Assembly (NCBI GenBank): GCA_007695095.1
Contig: REEL01000067.1
Span: 1-35,276 of the forward strand
Length of the DNA: 35,276 nucleotides
Reading direction: 5' to 3'
Source: Chitinophagaceae bacterium
Lineage (GTDB): Bacteria; Bacteroidota; Bacteroidia; Chitinophagales; REEL01
Part shown: piece by piece, positions 8,086 to 15,894 of the stretch
Numbering within the stretch: position 1 is the stretch's first letter
How the letters are laid out: each line of letters starts with the position of its first letter
The notes under the pieces: generated by a model
Databases searched by the model: none
What the model saw: the letters and a program-made list of their open reading frames with translations, nothing else
What the model was told of the DNA's origin: nothing
Position numbers and translations under genes: made by a program

Positions 8086-9334
8086 CACCGGTTCCTTTTT
8101 TCTTATAAAAATCTTTTATCAAAAAATAATACCAAATGACCCCCACAGCATAAAGAGCTGCTGTAATAAAGAATATTTCAGAATACTGAAAACCGCGACT
8201 TCGCAAAATACTGAATATCTGAGAGCTGATAAACCAACTTCCCGACCAGATTGAAGCATTTATAGCACTCACAATCTCCCGGTTGCGTTCACCCACATAA
8301 TACATTGTTAGTTCTGAAGTCATCGGCCCGGCGACATTCATCAGCGGCTGGCGGATAATGAAAAATAATACCGCAATATAAACCGCAAATCCATAAGCAG
8401 CCACGTATTCGGTTAAGGCCATCACAATTAATGCTACTATAGAAAGGGATTGTATCAAAACAATGGCGATTTTGTAACCATACTTTTTTCTTATAAAAGG
8501 CATAAACAAAACCCCACCTGCCACAATCATATAGCTGAATGAACCCATAGCTGAATAAACAGCCGATGGAACATTGTGTACATAAAGAAAAAACAAATTG
8601 ATAAAAGGTATAGTAAAACCGGCGCCTACAGCAATTATAAATGTTGGAACTATAACCAGAAATATGGTTTTCCAGTCATAATTCCCTAACCAGTCCTTCA
8701 TACCGTTTCTATTGCTGACATTCTCTTTTAGATCCATTTTTAGAATGCAAAAGAAGCTTAAAAACCCAATCAGTGAAAAAATATTTAAGAGCAGTCGTTC
8801 ATCAAAAATCTGCGGTAAAAAAGTTTGGAGCGTAAAGTTCAAAAATCCAATGATACAAATACTTATACTCCAGGTTTGAAAAAATAAAACAATGGTTTCG
8901 GAATGGGTTTCTTTTTTACTATTTAACAAAATAAAAGGCAAAGCACAAACCTGTATTAAAGTGAAGCCAACTCCCCAAATAGACAAGGCAATGTAAAGCA
9001 CAGTGTCCCAGCGCATTTCAATAGCATGTAAAACAACCAGTGAGCATAAGGGCACAACCAGCGTTGCCACCAAAAAGAAAGGTTTCAGGTTTCGTCCTTT
9101 AATGAATAGCCCAAGCGGGAAAGCAAAGAACATAACCGTAAGAAAGCGATACGATATAATATCAGCAATCATATAATCTTCGTAATCACTATCTGTCATG
9201 TAGTAATTCAGCAAAAGAAAAAAAGATGAGTTTATGAATTGCAAGAACAGCTCAGCCAGTATTAGCATGATTACCGGCTTTTCAATCTTTGAATAACCGA
9301 CTAAAAACTTATTGTAAAAGTTTGATTTTTTCAT
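8078..9334 (-). CDS. MFS transporter
   Basis: A polytopic protein of about 418 residues with roughly twelve hydrophobic segments and basic inter-helix loops (for example FIRKKYGYKI), the layout of a major facilitator superfamily permease. The substrate is not readable. I chose the ATG at 9334 (MKKSNFYNKF) over a longer form beginning with TTG at 9373, which would run deep into miaA. Even so the gene overlaps the 3' end of miaA by 26 bases. It is the last gene of the minus-strand run starting at dapD. Confidence 0.8.
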   Translation of the reverse strand: MKKSNFYNKFLVGYSKIEKPVIMLILAELFLQFINSSFFLLLNYYMTDSDYEDYMIADIISYRFLTVMFFAFPLGLFIKGRNLKPFFLVATLVVPLCSLVVLHAIEMRWDTVLYIALSIWGVGFTLIQVCALPFILLNSKKETHSETIVLFFQTWSISICIIGFLNFTLQTFLPQIFDERLLLNIFSLIGFLSFFCILKMDLKENVSNRNGMKDWLGNYDWKTIFLVIVPTFIIAVGAGFTIPFINLFFLYVHNVPSAVYSAMGSFSYMIVAGGVLFMPFIRKKYGYKIAIVLIQSLSIVALIVMALTEYVAAYGFAVYIAVLFFIIRQPLMNVAGPMTSELTMYYVGERNREIVSAINASIWSGSWFISSQIFSILRSRGFQYSEIFFITAALYAVGVIWYYFLIKDFYKKKGTGEL

Positions 9335-10235
9335 AAACAAATGCAAAGATGCTATCTTTTTCTTCTGTATCAAACCAGTTTATGGTTTTATCATTCCGAA
9401 ACCATGTAAATTGTCTCTTAGCGTATCTTCGGCTATTTTTTTTAATTTCTTCAATAGCGGTGTTCAAATCTGTTTCACCTCTCAAATGAGCAATAATTTC
9501 CTGATATCCCACCGTTTTTAAATTGGGGTGGTTCCAATGTTTTTCCAATGATTTCACTTCCTCCACTAATCCGCTTTCTATCATTTTATCTACCCGAAGG
9601 TTAATGCGCTCGTATAATTTTTCACGCGGCATCTCAAGACCAATTTTTAATATTTCAAAAGGTCGGGATGCTTTTTCTTTTTTATAAAAAAAAGATATGG
9701 GCTTACCACTCGCTCTAAACACTTCAAGCATACGAATCAGCCTGCGGGGATTGTTTTTATCTATTGTTTTATAGAAATCAGGGTCAGATTTTTCTGCCAG
9801 CTCCCGAAGGTAATCCATCCCCTCTTTATCAAACTCTTCATTTAACTGCTCTCTTATTTGCTCCGAAATTTCCGGTAAATAATCGATTCCCTCGCATACT
9901 GCCTTTATATACAAACCACTTCCCCCACACATAATCACAATGGATTTTTTTGAGAAAAGTTTGGATAGTGTTTGCAGGGCTTCCCGCTCAAACATACCGG
10001 CGCTATAATTTTCAGAAACACTTAAATGACCGCTTAAATGGTGCTCCACTCCGTTCATTTCAACCTCAGTGGTTCGGGCAGTACCAATAAGCATTTCCTT
10101 AAAAAACTGTCTCGAATCTGCGCTTAAAACTTCTGTCTGAAGCCTTTTGGCTAAATCCACAGACAAACCGGTTTTCCCGGTGGCTGTAGGACCGCAAATA
10201 ACAATCAGTAACTTTTTTTCTGCTGATGTTGACAA
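9309..10235 (-). CDS. miaA: tRNA dimethylallyltransferase
   Basis: This enzyme adds a dimethylallyl group to N6 of A37 in tRNAs reading codons that start with U. The Walker A motif GPTATGKT (15-22) and the following SADSRQFFKEMLIGTA, which matches the DSxQ region, identify MiaA. GGSGLYIKA and RRLIRMLEV are also characteristic. The 308-residue length is normal. No in-frame ATG lies before the P-loop, so the start is probably the TTG at 10235. The gap to the upstream pRiA4b-like gene is 9 bases, and the 3' end overlaps the MFS gene, so co-transcription is likely. Confidence 0.93.
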   Translation of the reverse strand: MSTSAEKKLLIVICGPTATGKTGLSVDLAKRLQTEVLSADSRQFFKEMLIGTARTTEVEMNGVEHHLSGHLSVSENYSAGMFEREALQTLSKLFSKKSIVIMCGGSGLYIKAVCEGIDYLPEISEQIREQLNEEFDKEGMDYLRELAEKSDPDFYKTIDKNNPRRLIRMLEVFRASGKPISFFYKKEKASRPFEILKIGLEMPREKLYERINLRVDKMIESGLVEEVKSLEKHWNHPNLKTVGYQEIIAHLRGETDLNTAIEEIKKNSRRYAKRQFTWFRNDKTINWFDTEEKDSIFAFVYEKIKLLQ

Positions 10236-10244
10236 ATGTTCTTT

Positions 10245-10727
10245 TTATAAATTGTCTTCCGTAAACCCATCCTTATCAAAATCGTCCCACTCAAAACCTA
10301 ATTCCTCATCAAATATTCCATCTCCGAAACTGTCTCTCAAATTACCTTCAGTTTTTAACAATTGCGGATACTTCACACCTTCCTCAGCCTTTAATTTTTT
10401 TTCAAAAAACACCAGATACGATACATGCGGAGTGGCATCATTAAAATAAATCATTTGCTTAACTTCTTTTTCGTCTGTAAAAGCTAACAACTCATCTCTA
10501 CCATCAATGCTCCCATCTAAAATCTTAAACTGATCGACCGCAATTTCTTTATATTTTTTCCAGCTTTCGTCACTCTCAAAAAAAGATGCCGGCATGCGCT
10601 GACCTATACCGAATATTTTAATGAGAATCTGATGAAACTGCTCATAACTCAAATTTTCGGGAAGCGCTAACACTCTGTTTACTTCCGGTGATTCTTCTAC
10701 TATAACTTTAACTTTAAAAATATTCAT
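10245..10727 (-). CDS. pRiA4b ORF-3-like family protein
   Basis: A 160-residue protein beginning at the ATG at 10727 (MNIFKVKV). A longer form would need a TTG at 10769. The pattern of an N-terminal strand, SYEQFHQILIKIFG, then ASFFESDESWKK and a middle strand YLVFFEK resembles the plasmid pRiA4b ORF-3 family, found widely in Bacteroidota beside housekeeping genes and with no agreed function. The tail is strongly acidic (EWDDFDKDGF). It lies between the CCA-adding enzyme and miaA, two tRNA genes; a role in tRNA biology would be only guilt by association. Confidence 0.6.
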   Translation of the reverse strand: MNIFKVKVIVEESPEVNRVLALPENLSYEQFHQILIKIFGIGQRMPASFFESDESWKKYKEIAVDQFKILDGSIDGRDELLAFTDEKEVKQMIYFNDATPHVSYLVFFEKKLKAEEGVKYPQLLKTEGNLRDSFGDGIFDEELGFEWDDFDKDGFTEDNL

Positions 10728-10809
10728 AAAACTTTTTTTTCTAAAACTTAAGCTTGCATTTGACCTCAAAAAACTAATTTCAAGTAAAAAATACCGGCTG
10801 AAATTTTAA

Positions 10810-12255
10810 TTATTCATTTACGGCTTTCAAGCCCATTTGTTTGCCCAAATCATACATATATTCCAGGGCAGCTTCTCTTTTATTAGGCAGCTTACCATCC
10901 AAAATTGCTTCCTTTATCATATTTTTGATTACGCCGATTTCTTTACCCGGTTTAATATAAAAGGCCTTCATGATATCCTCTCCACTTACCGGAGGCTGAA
11001 AGTTTCTGATATGATCTTTTTCTTCCAACTCTTTTAGCTTCAATCTCACCAGTTTCAGGTTTTGAAGATACTTTTTTACTTTATACTCATTTTTGGAAGT
11101 GATATCTGCTTCACATAAATCCATCAAATCGTCTATATCATCACCGGCATCATACAAAAGTCTTCTGATAGCTGAATCTGTAATATTTTCTTTATCCAAG
11201 CCTATAGGCCGAAGATGCAGAAGCACTAATTTTTCTACAAAACGCATTTTTTCATTAAGCGGCAATCTTAGCCTTTTGAAAATACGGTTTACCATTTTCG
11301 CTCCGACAACATCATGAGCATGAAAAGTCCAGCCATGACCTTTTTCAAACCTCTTGGTTCTGGGCTTTCCAATATCGTGTAATAAAGCTGCCCAACGCAA
11401 CCATAAATCATCACTTTGCTGAGCAAGGTTATCGACCACTTTCAGTGTATGATAAAAATTATCTTTATGTCCGTGACCTTCTATAATTTCGACACCTTCC
11501 AGTTCTACCAATTCCGGTAAAAAATATTTCAGCAAACCGCTTTTAAACATTAAATCCATGCCGTAAGAAGGCTTATCAACCATTAGTATTTTATTGAGCT
11601 CAGATGAAATTCGCTCCATACTTATAATTTCTATGCGGTGGCTGTTATTTTTAATTGAGGCAAACGTTTTTTCTTCTATTCTAAAGTCGAGCTGAGCGGC
11701 AAAACGAATTGCCCGAAGCATGCGTAAGGGGTCATCAGAAAAAGTTTTATCCGGATCAAGCGGTGTTTGAACCAGGCGTTTTTTTAAATCTTTAATACCA
11801 TCAAAAGGGTCTAACAGCTTTCCATAATTTTCCTCGTTTAAGCTTATGGCAAGCGCATTAATCGTGAAATCTCTTCGCTTTTGATCGTCTTCCAATGTTC
11901 CGTTTTCTACCATTGGCTTTCGACTGTTTTGGTCATAGGACTCTTTCCTCGCTCCTACAAATTCCAACTCAAAATCGTCCACCTTAAACATTGCCGTTCC
12001 AAAATTCTTAAAAATGGCCGGCTCGGAACTGTTTTCAAATTTTCCGGCAGATTGCACGGCAAAATCCACTCCACTTCCCACACACACAAAATCAATATCT
12101 TTCCGGGCAGTTTTTTTCAGCAATTTATCTCTGACAAAGCCTCCGATAACGTATGCTTCCACTGAGAGTTCTTTAGCAGCTAAAGCAACTTTCTGTAATA
12201 TTTCATCTTCTTCAGAGTTGATATTTATACCTTTCGGGTATTTTTTTTGAATCAT
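10810..12255 (-). CDS. CCA-adding tRNA nucleotidyltransferase / poly(A) polymerase family with HD domain
   Basis: The class II nucleotidyltransferase head shows GGFVRDKLL (residues 38-46) and the metal-binding pair DID (Asp53, Asp55). Residues near 95-110 (RRDFTINALA) match the family motif that follows. An HD phosphohydrolase domain is visible at LLHDIGKPRT, near residue 295. The likely role is adding or repairing the 3' CCA of tRNA. Length is about 481 residues. I use the ATG at 12255 because the longer form begins with TTG. The gene lies 46 bases downstream of dapD. Confidence 0.88.
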   Translation of the reverse strand: MIQKKYPKGININSEEDEILQKVALAAKELSVEAYVIGGFVRDKLLKKTARKDIDFVCVGSGVDFAVQSAGKFENSSEPAIFKNFGTAMFKVDDFELEFVGARKESYDQNSRKPMVENGTLEDDQKRRDFTINALAISLNEENYGKLLDPFDGIKDLKKRLVQTPLDPDKTFSDDPLRMLRAIRFAAQLDFRIEEKTFASIKNNSHRIEIISMERISSELNKILMVDKPSYGMDLMFKSGLLKYFLPELVELEGVEIIEGHGHKDNFYHTLKVVDNLAQQSDDLWLRWAALLHDIGKPRTKRFEKGHGWTFHAHDVVGAKMVNRIFKRLRLPLNEKMRFVEKLVLLHLRPIGLDKENITDSAIRRLLYDAGDDIDDLMDLCEADITSKNEYKVKKYLQNLKLVRLKLKELEEKDHIRNFQPPVSGEDIMKAFYIKPGKEIGVIKNMIKEAILDGKLPNKREAALEYMYDLGKQMGLKAVNE

Positions 12256-12301
12256 CGTTGTCAAAAATAATCAATTTAAACAGTTAACGAAAAATCCAAT
12301 G

Positions 12302-13123
12302 CTATACAGCAACCTGAAAATTTCTCAAAGCGTCATTTAGAGAGGTTTTTTTATCCGTACTGGCTTTTCTTTTTCCAATAATTAAAGCACATGGTATCTG
12401 AAAAGTTCCGGCCGGAAATTCTTTAGTATAGGAGCCCGGAATAACAACAGACCGCTCCGGAATTTCTCCTTTAATAGTTACCGCTTCTGAACCCGAAACA
12501 TCTATTATTTTTGTACTGGCTGTTAAAACCACATTTGCGCCTAAAACAGCTTCCTTTCTAACCCGAATACCTTCAACTACTATACATCTCGAACCTACAA
12601 AACAGTTGTCTTCAATGATTACCGGCTGTGCCTGAAGGGGTTCTAAAACACCCCCAATGCCGACACCTCCGCTCAAATGTACGTTTTTCCCAATCTGAGC
12701 ACATGAACCGACAGTTGCCCATGTATCTACCATCGTCCCTTCATCTACATAAGCTCCAATATTCACATAAGAAGGCATTAGTATAACTCCTTTTGCTATG
12801 TAGGCGCCATGTCTGGCTATGGCATGAGGAACTACACGCACTCCCAGTTCTGCGTAATTGCTTTTCAACGGAATTTTATCATGAAATTCAAATGGGGGCA
12901 TGCTTATGGTCTCCATAGGTTGAATAGGAAAATATAAAATAACCGCTTTTTTTACCCATTCATGCACAGTCCAGTTGCCCTCGCCTGTTGGCTCAGCTAC
13001 TCGTAACTGACCTTTGTCAAGGCCTTCCAATACTTGTTTGATTTGCTTAATAATCTCCGGATCTTTGAGCATTTCCCTGTTTTCCCAGGCTGCTTCAATA
13101 TTTTGTTTTATTTGATTCCACAT
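12302..13123 (-). CDS. dapD: 2,3,4,5-tetrahydropyridine-2,6-dicarboxylate N-succinyltransferase
   Basis: This cytoplasmic enzyme makes N-succinyl-2-amino-6-ketopimelate in the succinylase branch of lysine and diaminopimelate synthesis, so it feeds peptidoglycan. The 273-residue length fits. The middle holds a left-handed beta-helix of hexapeptide repeats (IGAYVDEGTMVDTWATVG, IGKNVHLSGG, VGSRCIVVEG), with VRVVPHAIARHGAYI and GVGIGGVLEPLQA characteristic of DapD. It heads the minus-strand run toward the MFS gene and is divergent from the small membrane protein gene at 13190. Confidence 0.95.
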   Translation of the reverse strand: MWNQIKQNIEAAWENREMLKDPEIIKQIKQVLEGLDKGQLRVAEPTGEGNWTVHEWVKKAVILYFPIQPMETISMPPFEFHDKIPLKSNYAELGVRVVPHAIARHGAYIAKGVILMPSYVNIGAYVDEGTMVDTWATVGSCAQIGKNVHLSGGVGIGGVLEPLQAQPVIIEDNCFVGSRCIVVEGIRVRKEAVLGANVVLTASTKIIDVSGSEAVTIKGEIPERSVVIPGSYTKEFPAGTFQIPCALIIGKRKASTDKKTSLNDALRNFQVAV

Positions 13124-13189
13124 AAAGAACTTTTCTGCAAAAATGATAAAAAAATAAAGTCTATTGTTAGTTTTACCAAAAATTCATGC

Positions 13190-13915
13190 ATGATATATTC
13201 TGAAATTTTATTAGCAGATAGCGGTTTCGGTGTTTGGCTGTACTTAATAATTTTTGCAGTTTTATTATTAATCTCTTCATATAAATTCAGGAAACGTTTT
13301 CAACCAAAATACCTTTTTGAGTTTAGACAAGAGAAAAACCACGACAGTAAAGAAACAGAGGAGATTCTAAAAGTTGCAGAGCAAAATCTTCGTTTTCTAA
13401 AAGCTGAAAATGATACTTTATACGGCGGATGGATGTTTTCCAGAGATGGATTTTTAATCGGTACCAATGATGAAAATTTTAGTGCTATTGATAAAATCCA
13501 TGCTTCAAACGATGCCGTAAATTTCTCCCCTTCTTTATACCGGATTCATTTATCGAATGACAAAAACTGGATACTGTATAAGTATGCCGGTATTCATACA
13601 AATGATCCCTTAGCTTTTCTGCAAAAAAATGATTTAGATTATAATGATGTTTTTTTGGCTACTCTCCTCAATAAGCGGATTAAATGGGAGAAAATCAGCA
13701 AAGAAAACCTGATAAATAACAATCAATATCTGATTTTAAAACTTTCCACTGATGCAGAAATATTAAAGGGATTTCCACTAATTAGTGAGAGTGGTCAGTT
13801 GCTGGGGCTCGTCAGTCAAACCGGAAGCAAAGAAGATTATCATCAAATTGCTGTAAGTCCGATGGAGAATATTTTAAAGACTTTAAAAATAAATGTAATC
13901 AGTGAAAGCAAATGA
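13190..13915 (+). CDS. Hypothetical single-pass membrane protein
   Basis: I do not recognise this 241-residue protein. One membrane helix (about residues 13-31) is followed by a basic stretch (YKFRKRFQPK) and a soluble domain of about 200 residues. Near its end, GFPLISESGQLLGLVSQTG recalls the GSPVxNxxGxxxGIVS strand pair of trypsin-like proteases, but the Gly-x-Ser nucleophile motif is absent, so any relation would be to an inactive form. The start is the ATG at 13190; the longer open frame overlaps dapD and is not credible. It converges on the repeat-protein gene with a 3-base gap. Confidence 0.65.
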   Translation: MIYSEILLADSGFGVWLYLIIFAVLLLISSYKFRKRFQPKYLFEFRQEKNHDSKETEEILKVAEQNLRFLKAENDTLYGGWMFSRDGFLIGTNDENFSAIDKIHASNDAVNFSPSLYRIHLSNDKNWILYKYAGIHTNDPLAFLQKNDLDYNDVFLATLLNKRIKWEKISKENLINNNQYLILKLSTDAEILKGFPLISESGQLLGLVSQTGSKEDYHQIAVSPMENILKTLKINVISESK

Positions 13916-13918
13916 TAA

Positions 13919-14260
13919 TTAATACATCAGGTGTTTCTTAGAATTATTTCTCCAACCTGCCCTGCTGGCATAATCCACAAAATAAATTTTTAAATCGGCA
14001 CGACTGGCGTAATCCACAAAGTAAATAGTTTTATCGGCCCGGCTGGCATAATCGACAAAAAACCAGTTGCCGTCATTAGTGCCTGCACGACTGGCATAGT
14101 CAACTTTATAAACTAATAAATCGGCACGGCTGGCATAGTCTACCACATAAACTTTCACGTCTGCCCTACTGGCATAATCAACGGTAAAAACTTTTTGAGC
14201 CTTTAGTTCAAGTCCGGAAATTATTAGTGTAAAAACTATCAATAGTGATAATACCTTCAT
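13919..14260 (-). CDS. Secreted six-repeat protein resembling the 7(1) septoil-knot (DUF6150) family
   Basis: A 113-residue protein with a signal peptide (residues 1-22, ending LKAQ) and then six near-identical units built on VDYASRA(D/G), most separated by five-residue strands such as VKVYV, LLVYK, KTIYF and LKIYF; one unit has the longer TNDGNWFF. The protein ends with a basic KKHLMY tail. This repeat pattern matches what I recall for the small beta-repeat family predicted to fold into the 7(1) torus knot, named 7(1) septoil knot or DUF6150. Its function is unknown. Export across the inner membrane is expected. It lies downstream of the TAC cassette on the same strand but has its own candidate promoter box. 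Confidence 0.75.
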   Translation of the reverse strand: MKVLSLLIVFTLIISGLELKAQKVFTVDYASRADVKVYVVDYASRADLLVYKVDYASRAGTNDGNWFFVDYASRADKTIYFVDYASRADLKIYFVDYASRAGWRNNSKKHLMY

Positions 14261-14295
14261 TTTTAATTTTGATTGATTTATGTAATAATATATAT

Positions 14296-14303
14296 CAAAT
14301 CTA
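14296..14303 (-). promoter_or_regulatory. Candidate -7 box for the septoil-knot gene
   Basis: Read on the minus strand this is TAGATTTG, a full match to the Bacteroidota TAnnTTTG box, ending 36 bases before the ATG at 14260. A TTTC 18 bases upstream is a poor -33 match. The site suggests the gene can be transcribed apart from the upstream cassette. Confidence 0.4.
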
Positions 14304-14373
14304 ATAAAATTTCAGCGCTTAGAAACTTTTCATTTAATTTATTTATACTTTTTAGGGGAAAAAAGATGTAGTG

Positions 14374-14409
14374 GTAATGCTATTGGGGCAGACCAATCAA
14401 TAGCATTAC
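14374..14409 (-). terminator. Strong hairpin at the end of the toxin-antitoxin-chaperone cassette
   Basis: GTAATGCTATTG (14374-14385) pairs perfectly with CAATAGCATTAC (14398-14409) across a 12-base loop. The hairpin includes the stop codon of the SecB-like gene. Read on the minus strand it is followed about ten bases later by a run of six T. It probably terminates the cassette transcript or protects its 3' end; a recombination or repeat end is the alternative. Confidence 0.55.
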
Positions 14410-14861
14410 TTATCAACTTTTCGACTACCGACCTTAAATTGCTTTGGATTAATTATTGGCAAGACAGCACCATGCAAGAAAGTTCCTTTAAAGGTTGAAA
14501 ACATAACACCTCTTGTTGTAGAGATTGAAATAATATTTAATGTTTCAATCAAATGCTGGGGAATATTTACTTTACCATCAGCATCTACTTTTATTAAATC
14601 TTCAAAATTCGCAATTTCAAAAATGCAACTTACTGATAACGTACCGAGAACAACTGAATGGTCATCGTTTTTAATTTCAACGTGTACTATTACAAAGACA
14701 AGTTTATTATCTGCATCTGCTCGGCTTTCAATACTTATGTTGAAATTGAAATTCGTTTCCGGTGTATTCGGATTAGCAGGTAAATTCAAGGAACTATTTA
14801 ACAGTTCAATTGCTCTAATCTGCATTTCAACATTGAAATCTTTATTTTTAATTTTAGCCAT
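14406..14861 (-). CDS. SecB-like chaperone, third gene of a putative TAC module
   Basis: From the ATG at 14861 this is a 151-residue protein. Residues about 35-85 are amphipathic beta strands (NFNFNISIES, KLVFVIVHVEIK, LGTLSVSCIFEI). The end resembles the SecB C-terminal helix and tail: LIETLNIISISTTRGVMFS, then KGTFLHGAVLPIINP, against SecB's ARECI...RGTFPQLNLAPVNF. SecB holds preproteins unfolded; solitary SecB-like proteins in TAC modules instead protect an antitoxin from degradation. The shorter start leaves a 28-base gap to the antitoxin; the longer frame from 14948 overlaps it. The family call comes from visual comparison, so a profile search would be decisive. Confidence 0.72.
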   Translation of the reverse strand: MAKIKNKDFNVEMQIRAIELLNSSLNLPANPNTPETNFNFNISIESRADADNKLVFVIVHVEIKNDDHSVVLGTLSVSCIFEIANFEDLIKVDADGKVNIPQHLIETLNIISISTTRGVMFSTFKGTFLHGAVLPIINPKQFKVGSRKVDK

Positions 14862-14889
14862 TTTATGTTTAATATAAATGTGAATAAGC

Positions 14890-15321
14890 TTATTTAACTC
14901 CTTTACTGCTGAAGAAACTAGTGCCAAAAATATCAACCCCATGTTCATATGGCGTTGTAAGTTTAATTGCCGTTGGGAAGGTATTTGACTTGGCTACAAT
15001 TTCTTTTCGGTAAATAACTTGAAGCTGTTTTTTACCAAACAAAGCTGTTAATTCAACTCCGAGGGTTGAAGCAATCTCTGTTAAGACATCAACTGTGAAG
15101 TTTTGCGTTCCGCTTAACCATTTAGTTATTTCAGAAGGGTTTTTGCCTACTTTTTCTGCAAACTGCGATTTATTCCACCCTTTAGCTTTCATAAAATCTT
15201 CTATTCGAGCAGCAAGTTGCATTTTTGTCTTAGTCTGCTCCATTTCTAACGGAGTTACTTCATCTAACAACTCCTGCAGTTTAGAACTCTTGTGTTTTCT
15301 TGCTTTGGTTACTTTATTCAT
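14890..15321 (-). CDS. HigA-like Xre/HTH antitoxin with C-terminal extension
   Basis: A 143-residue protein. Residues about 36-95 form a Cro/C1-type helix-turn-helix (IEDFMKAKGWNKSQFAEKVG, then NPSEITKWLSG, LTEIASTLGVEL). The C-terminal 46 residues (98-143) extend beyond the DNA-binding domain and contain scattered aromatic and hydrophobic residues (VIY, FPTAIKL, PYEHGVDIFGTSFF). In the mycobacterial HigBA-SecB-like system such a tail is the chaperone-addiction segment. Its ATG overlaps the toxin's stop by 8 bases, implying translational coupling. Expected roles are toxin neutralisation and operon autorepression. Confidence 0.82.
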   Translation of the reverse strand: MNKVTKARKHKSSKLQELLDEVTPLEMEQTKTKMQLAARIEDFMKAKGWNKSQFAEKVGKNPSEITKWLSGTQNFTVDVLTEIASTLGVELTALFGKKQLQVIYRKEIVAKSNTFPTAIKLTTPYEHGVDIFGTSFFSSKGVK

Positions 15322-15823
15322 TATCGTAGTTTTTTAAATTTCCTTCTAATTCAGTTCTGTCAATTGACCAATATATGTCGCCATCATCCAGTTGCTTTAA
15401 GATACTTTCGGCATAAGCCATTATTTTTCTAACTTCTTCGGACAGATTTTTATCATCTTGCCATTTTATTACAGACTTATCTTTATATCCACCACCACCA
15501 AGTATTATTGCCACACTTGCAAGCCGTATGCAATATAGTCGTAACTTTCTTTCTTCATCGTCATACAACGCCCAAACATATTTCCCATATTTTCTTACGA
15601 ATTCCTTATCACCTTCATGTTTAAAAAAACTTTCTCTTGCTCCGGTAGTATGACCAATTTGTATTAACCTCTTGAGTATCTCTTTTAATTCATCTTTGAA
15701 GTCCGCTTTGTTCTCACCAACAAACTTTTCAAATAAGGTTTCATCTTCACCCTCAGGAATAATAGAGTAAACTTTCGCCTCGCTGCCGCTATATGGCTCC
15801 ATTTCGACAATTTCGTATTTCAA
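15314..15823 (-). CDS. Putative RelE/HigB-superfamily toxin
   Basis: A 169-residue protein. The core resembles RelE/HigB-like toxins: LKRLIQIGHTTGARESFF (51-68), then YGKYVWALYDDEERKLRLYCIRLASVAIILGGGGYKDK, two adjacent strands with arginines as in mRNA interferases, and a closing helix (SEEVRKIMAYAESILKQL). It has about 45 extra residues at the N-terminus compared with compact HigB. The start is probably the TTG at 15823, since MKYEIVEMEPYSG looks like a natural first strand; the first ATG (15802) would remove seven residues of it. The order toxin, antitoxin, SecB-like protein matches the Mycobacterium tuberculosis HigB1-HigA1-Rv1957 module. Activity is inferred. Confidence 0.68.
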   Translation of the reverse strand: MKYEIVEMEPYSGSEAKVYSIIPEGEDETLFEKFVGENKADFKDELKEILKRLIQIGHTTGARESFFKHEGDKEFVRKYGKYVWALYDDEERKLRLYCIRLASVAIILGGGGYKDKSVIKWQDDKNLSEEVRKIMAYAESILKQLDDGDIYWSIDRTELEGNLKNYDNE

Positions 15824-15870
15824 TTTGCTAATTCAAAGTTTTATAATTAACGCATTTTATTGAAAATTGT

Positions 15871-15886
15871 TTCACTTTTAAGTGAA
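15871..15886. promoter_or_regulatory. Operator candidate 1 of the TA cassette
   Basis: TTCACTTTTAAGTGAA is a perfect inverted repeat of 7-base arms around TT. It lies just downstream of the candidate -7 box of the toxin gene, where a bound Xre antitoxin would block transcription. A near copy is at 15945-15960. Confidence 0.6.
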
Positions 15887-15894
15887 GCATATCT

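Noticed and set aside
13034-13189. Longer start for the membrane protein within dapD
   Set aside because: The added 52 residues lie antisense to the dapD start region and its promoter area, and the ATG at 13190 directly precedes a normal membrane-anchor sequence.
13919-14260. Regularly spaced repeats of about 40 bases that could look like a short CRISPR array
   Set aside because: The repeats are in phase with an open reading frame that has a signal peptide and encode VDYASRA units; the intervals are coding strands, not unique spacers, and no cas genes are nearby.
14862-14948. Longer N-terminus for the SecB-like protein starting at 14948
   Set aside because: It would overlap the antitoxin gene by 59 bases and adds a stretch unlike SecB proteins; the ATG at 14861 gives a typical length and removes the overlap.
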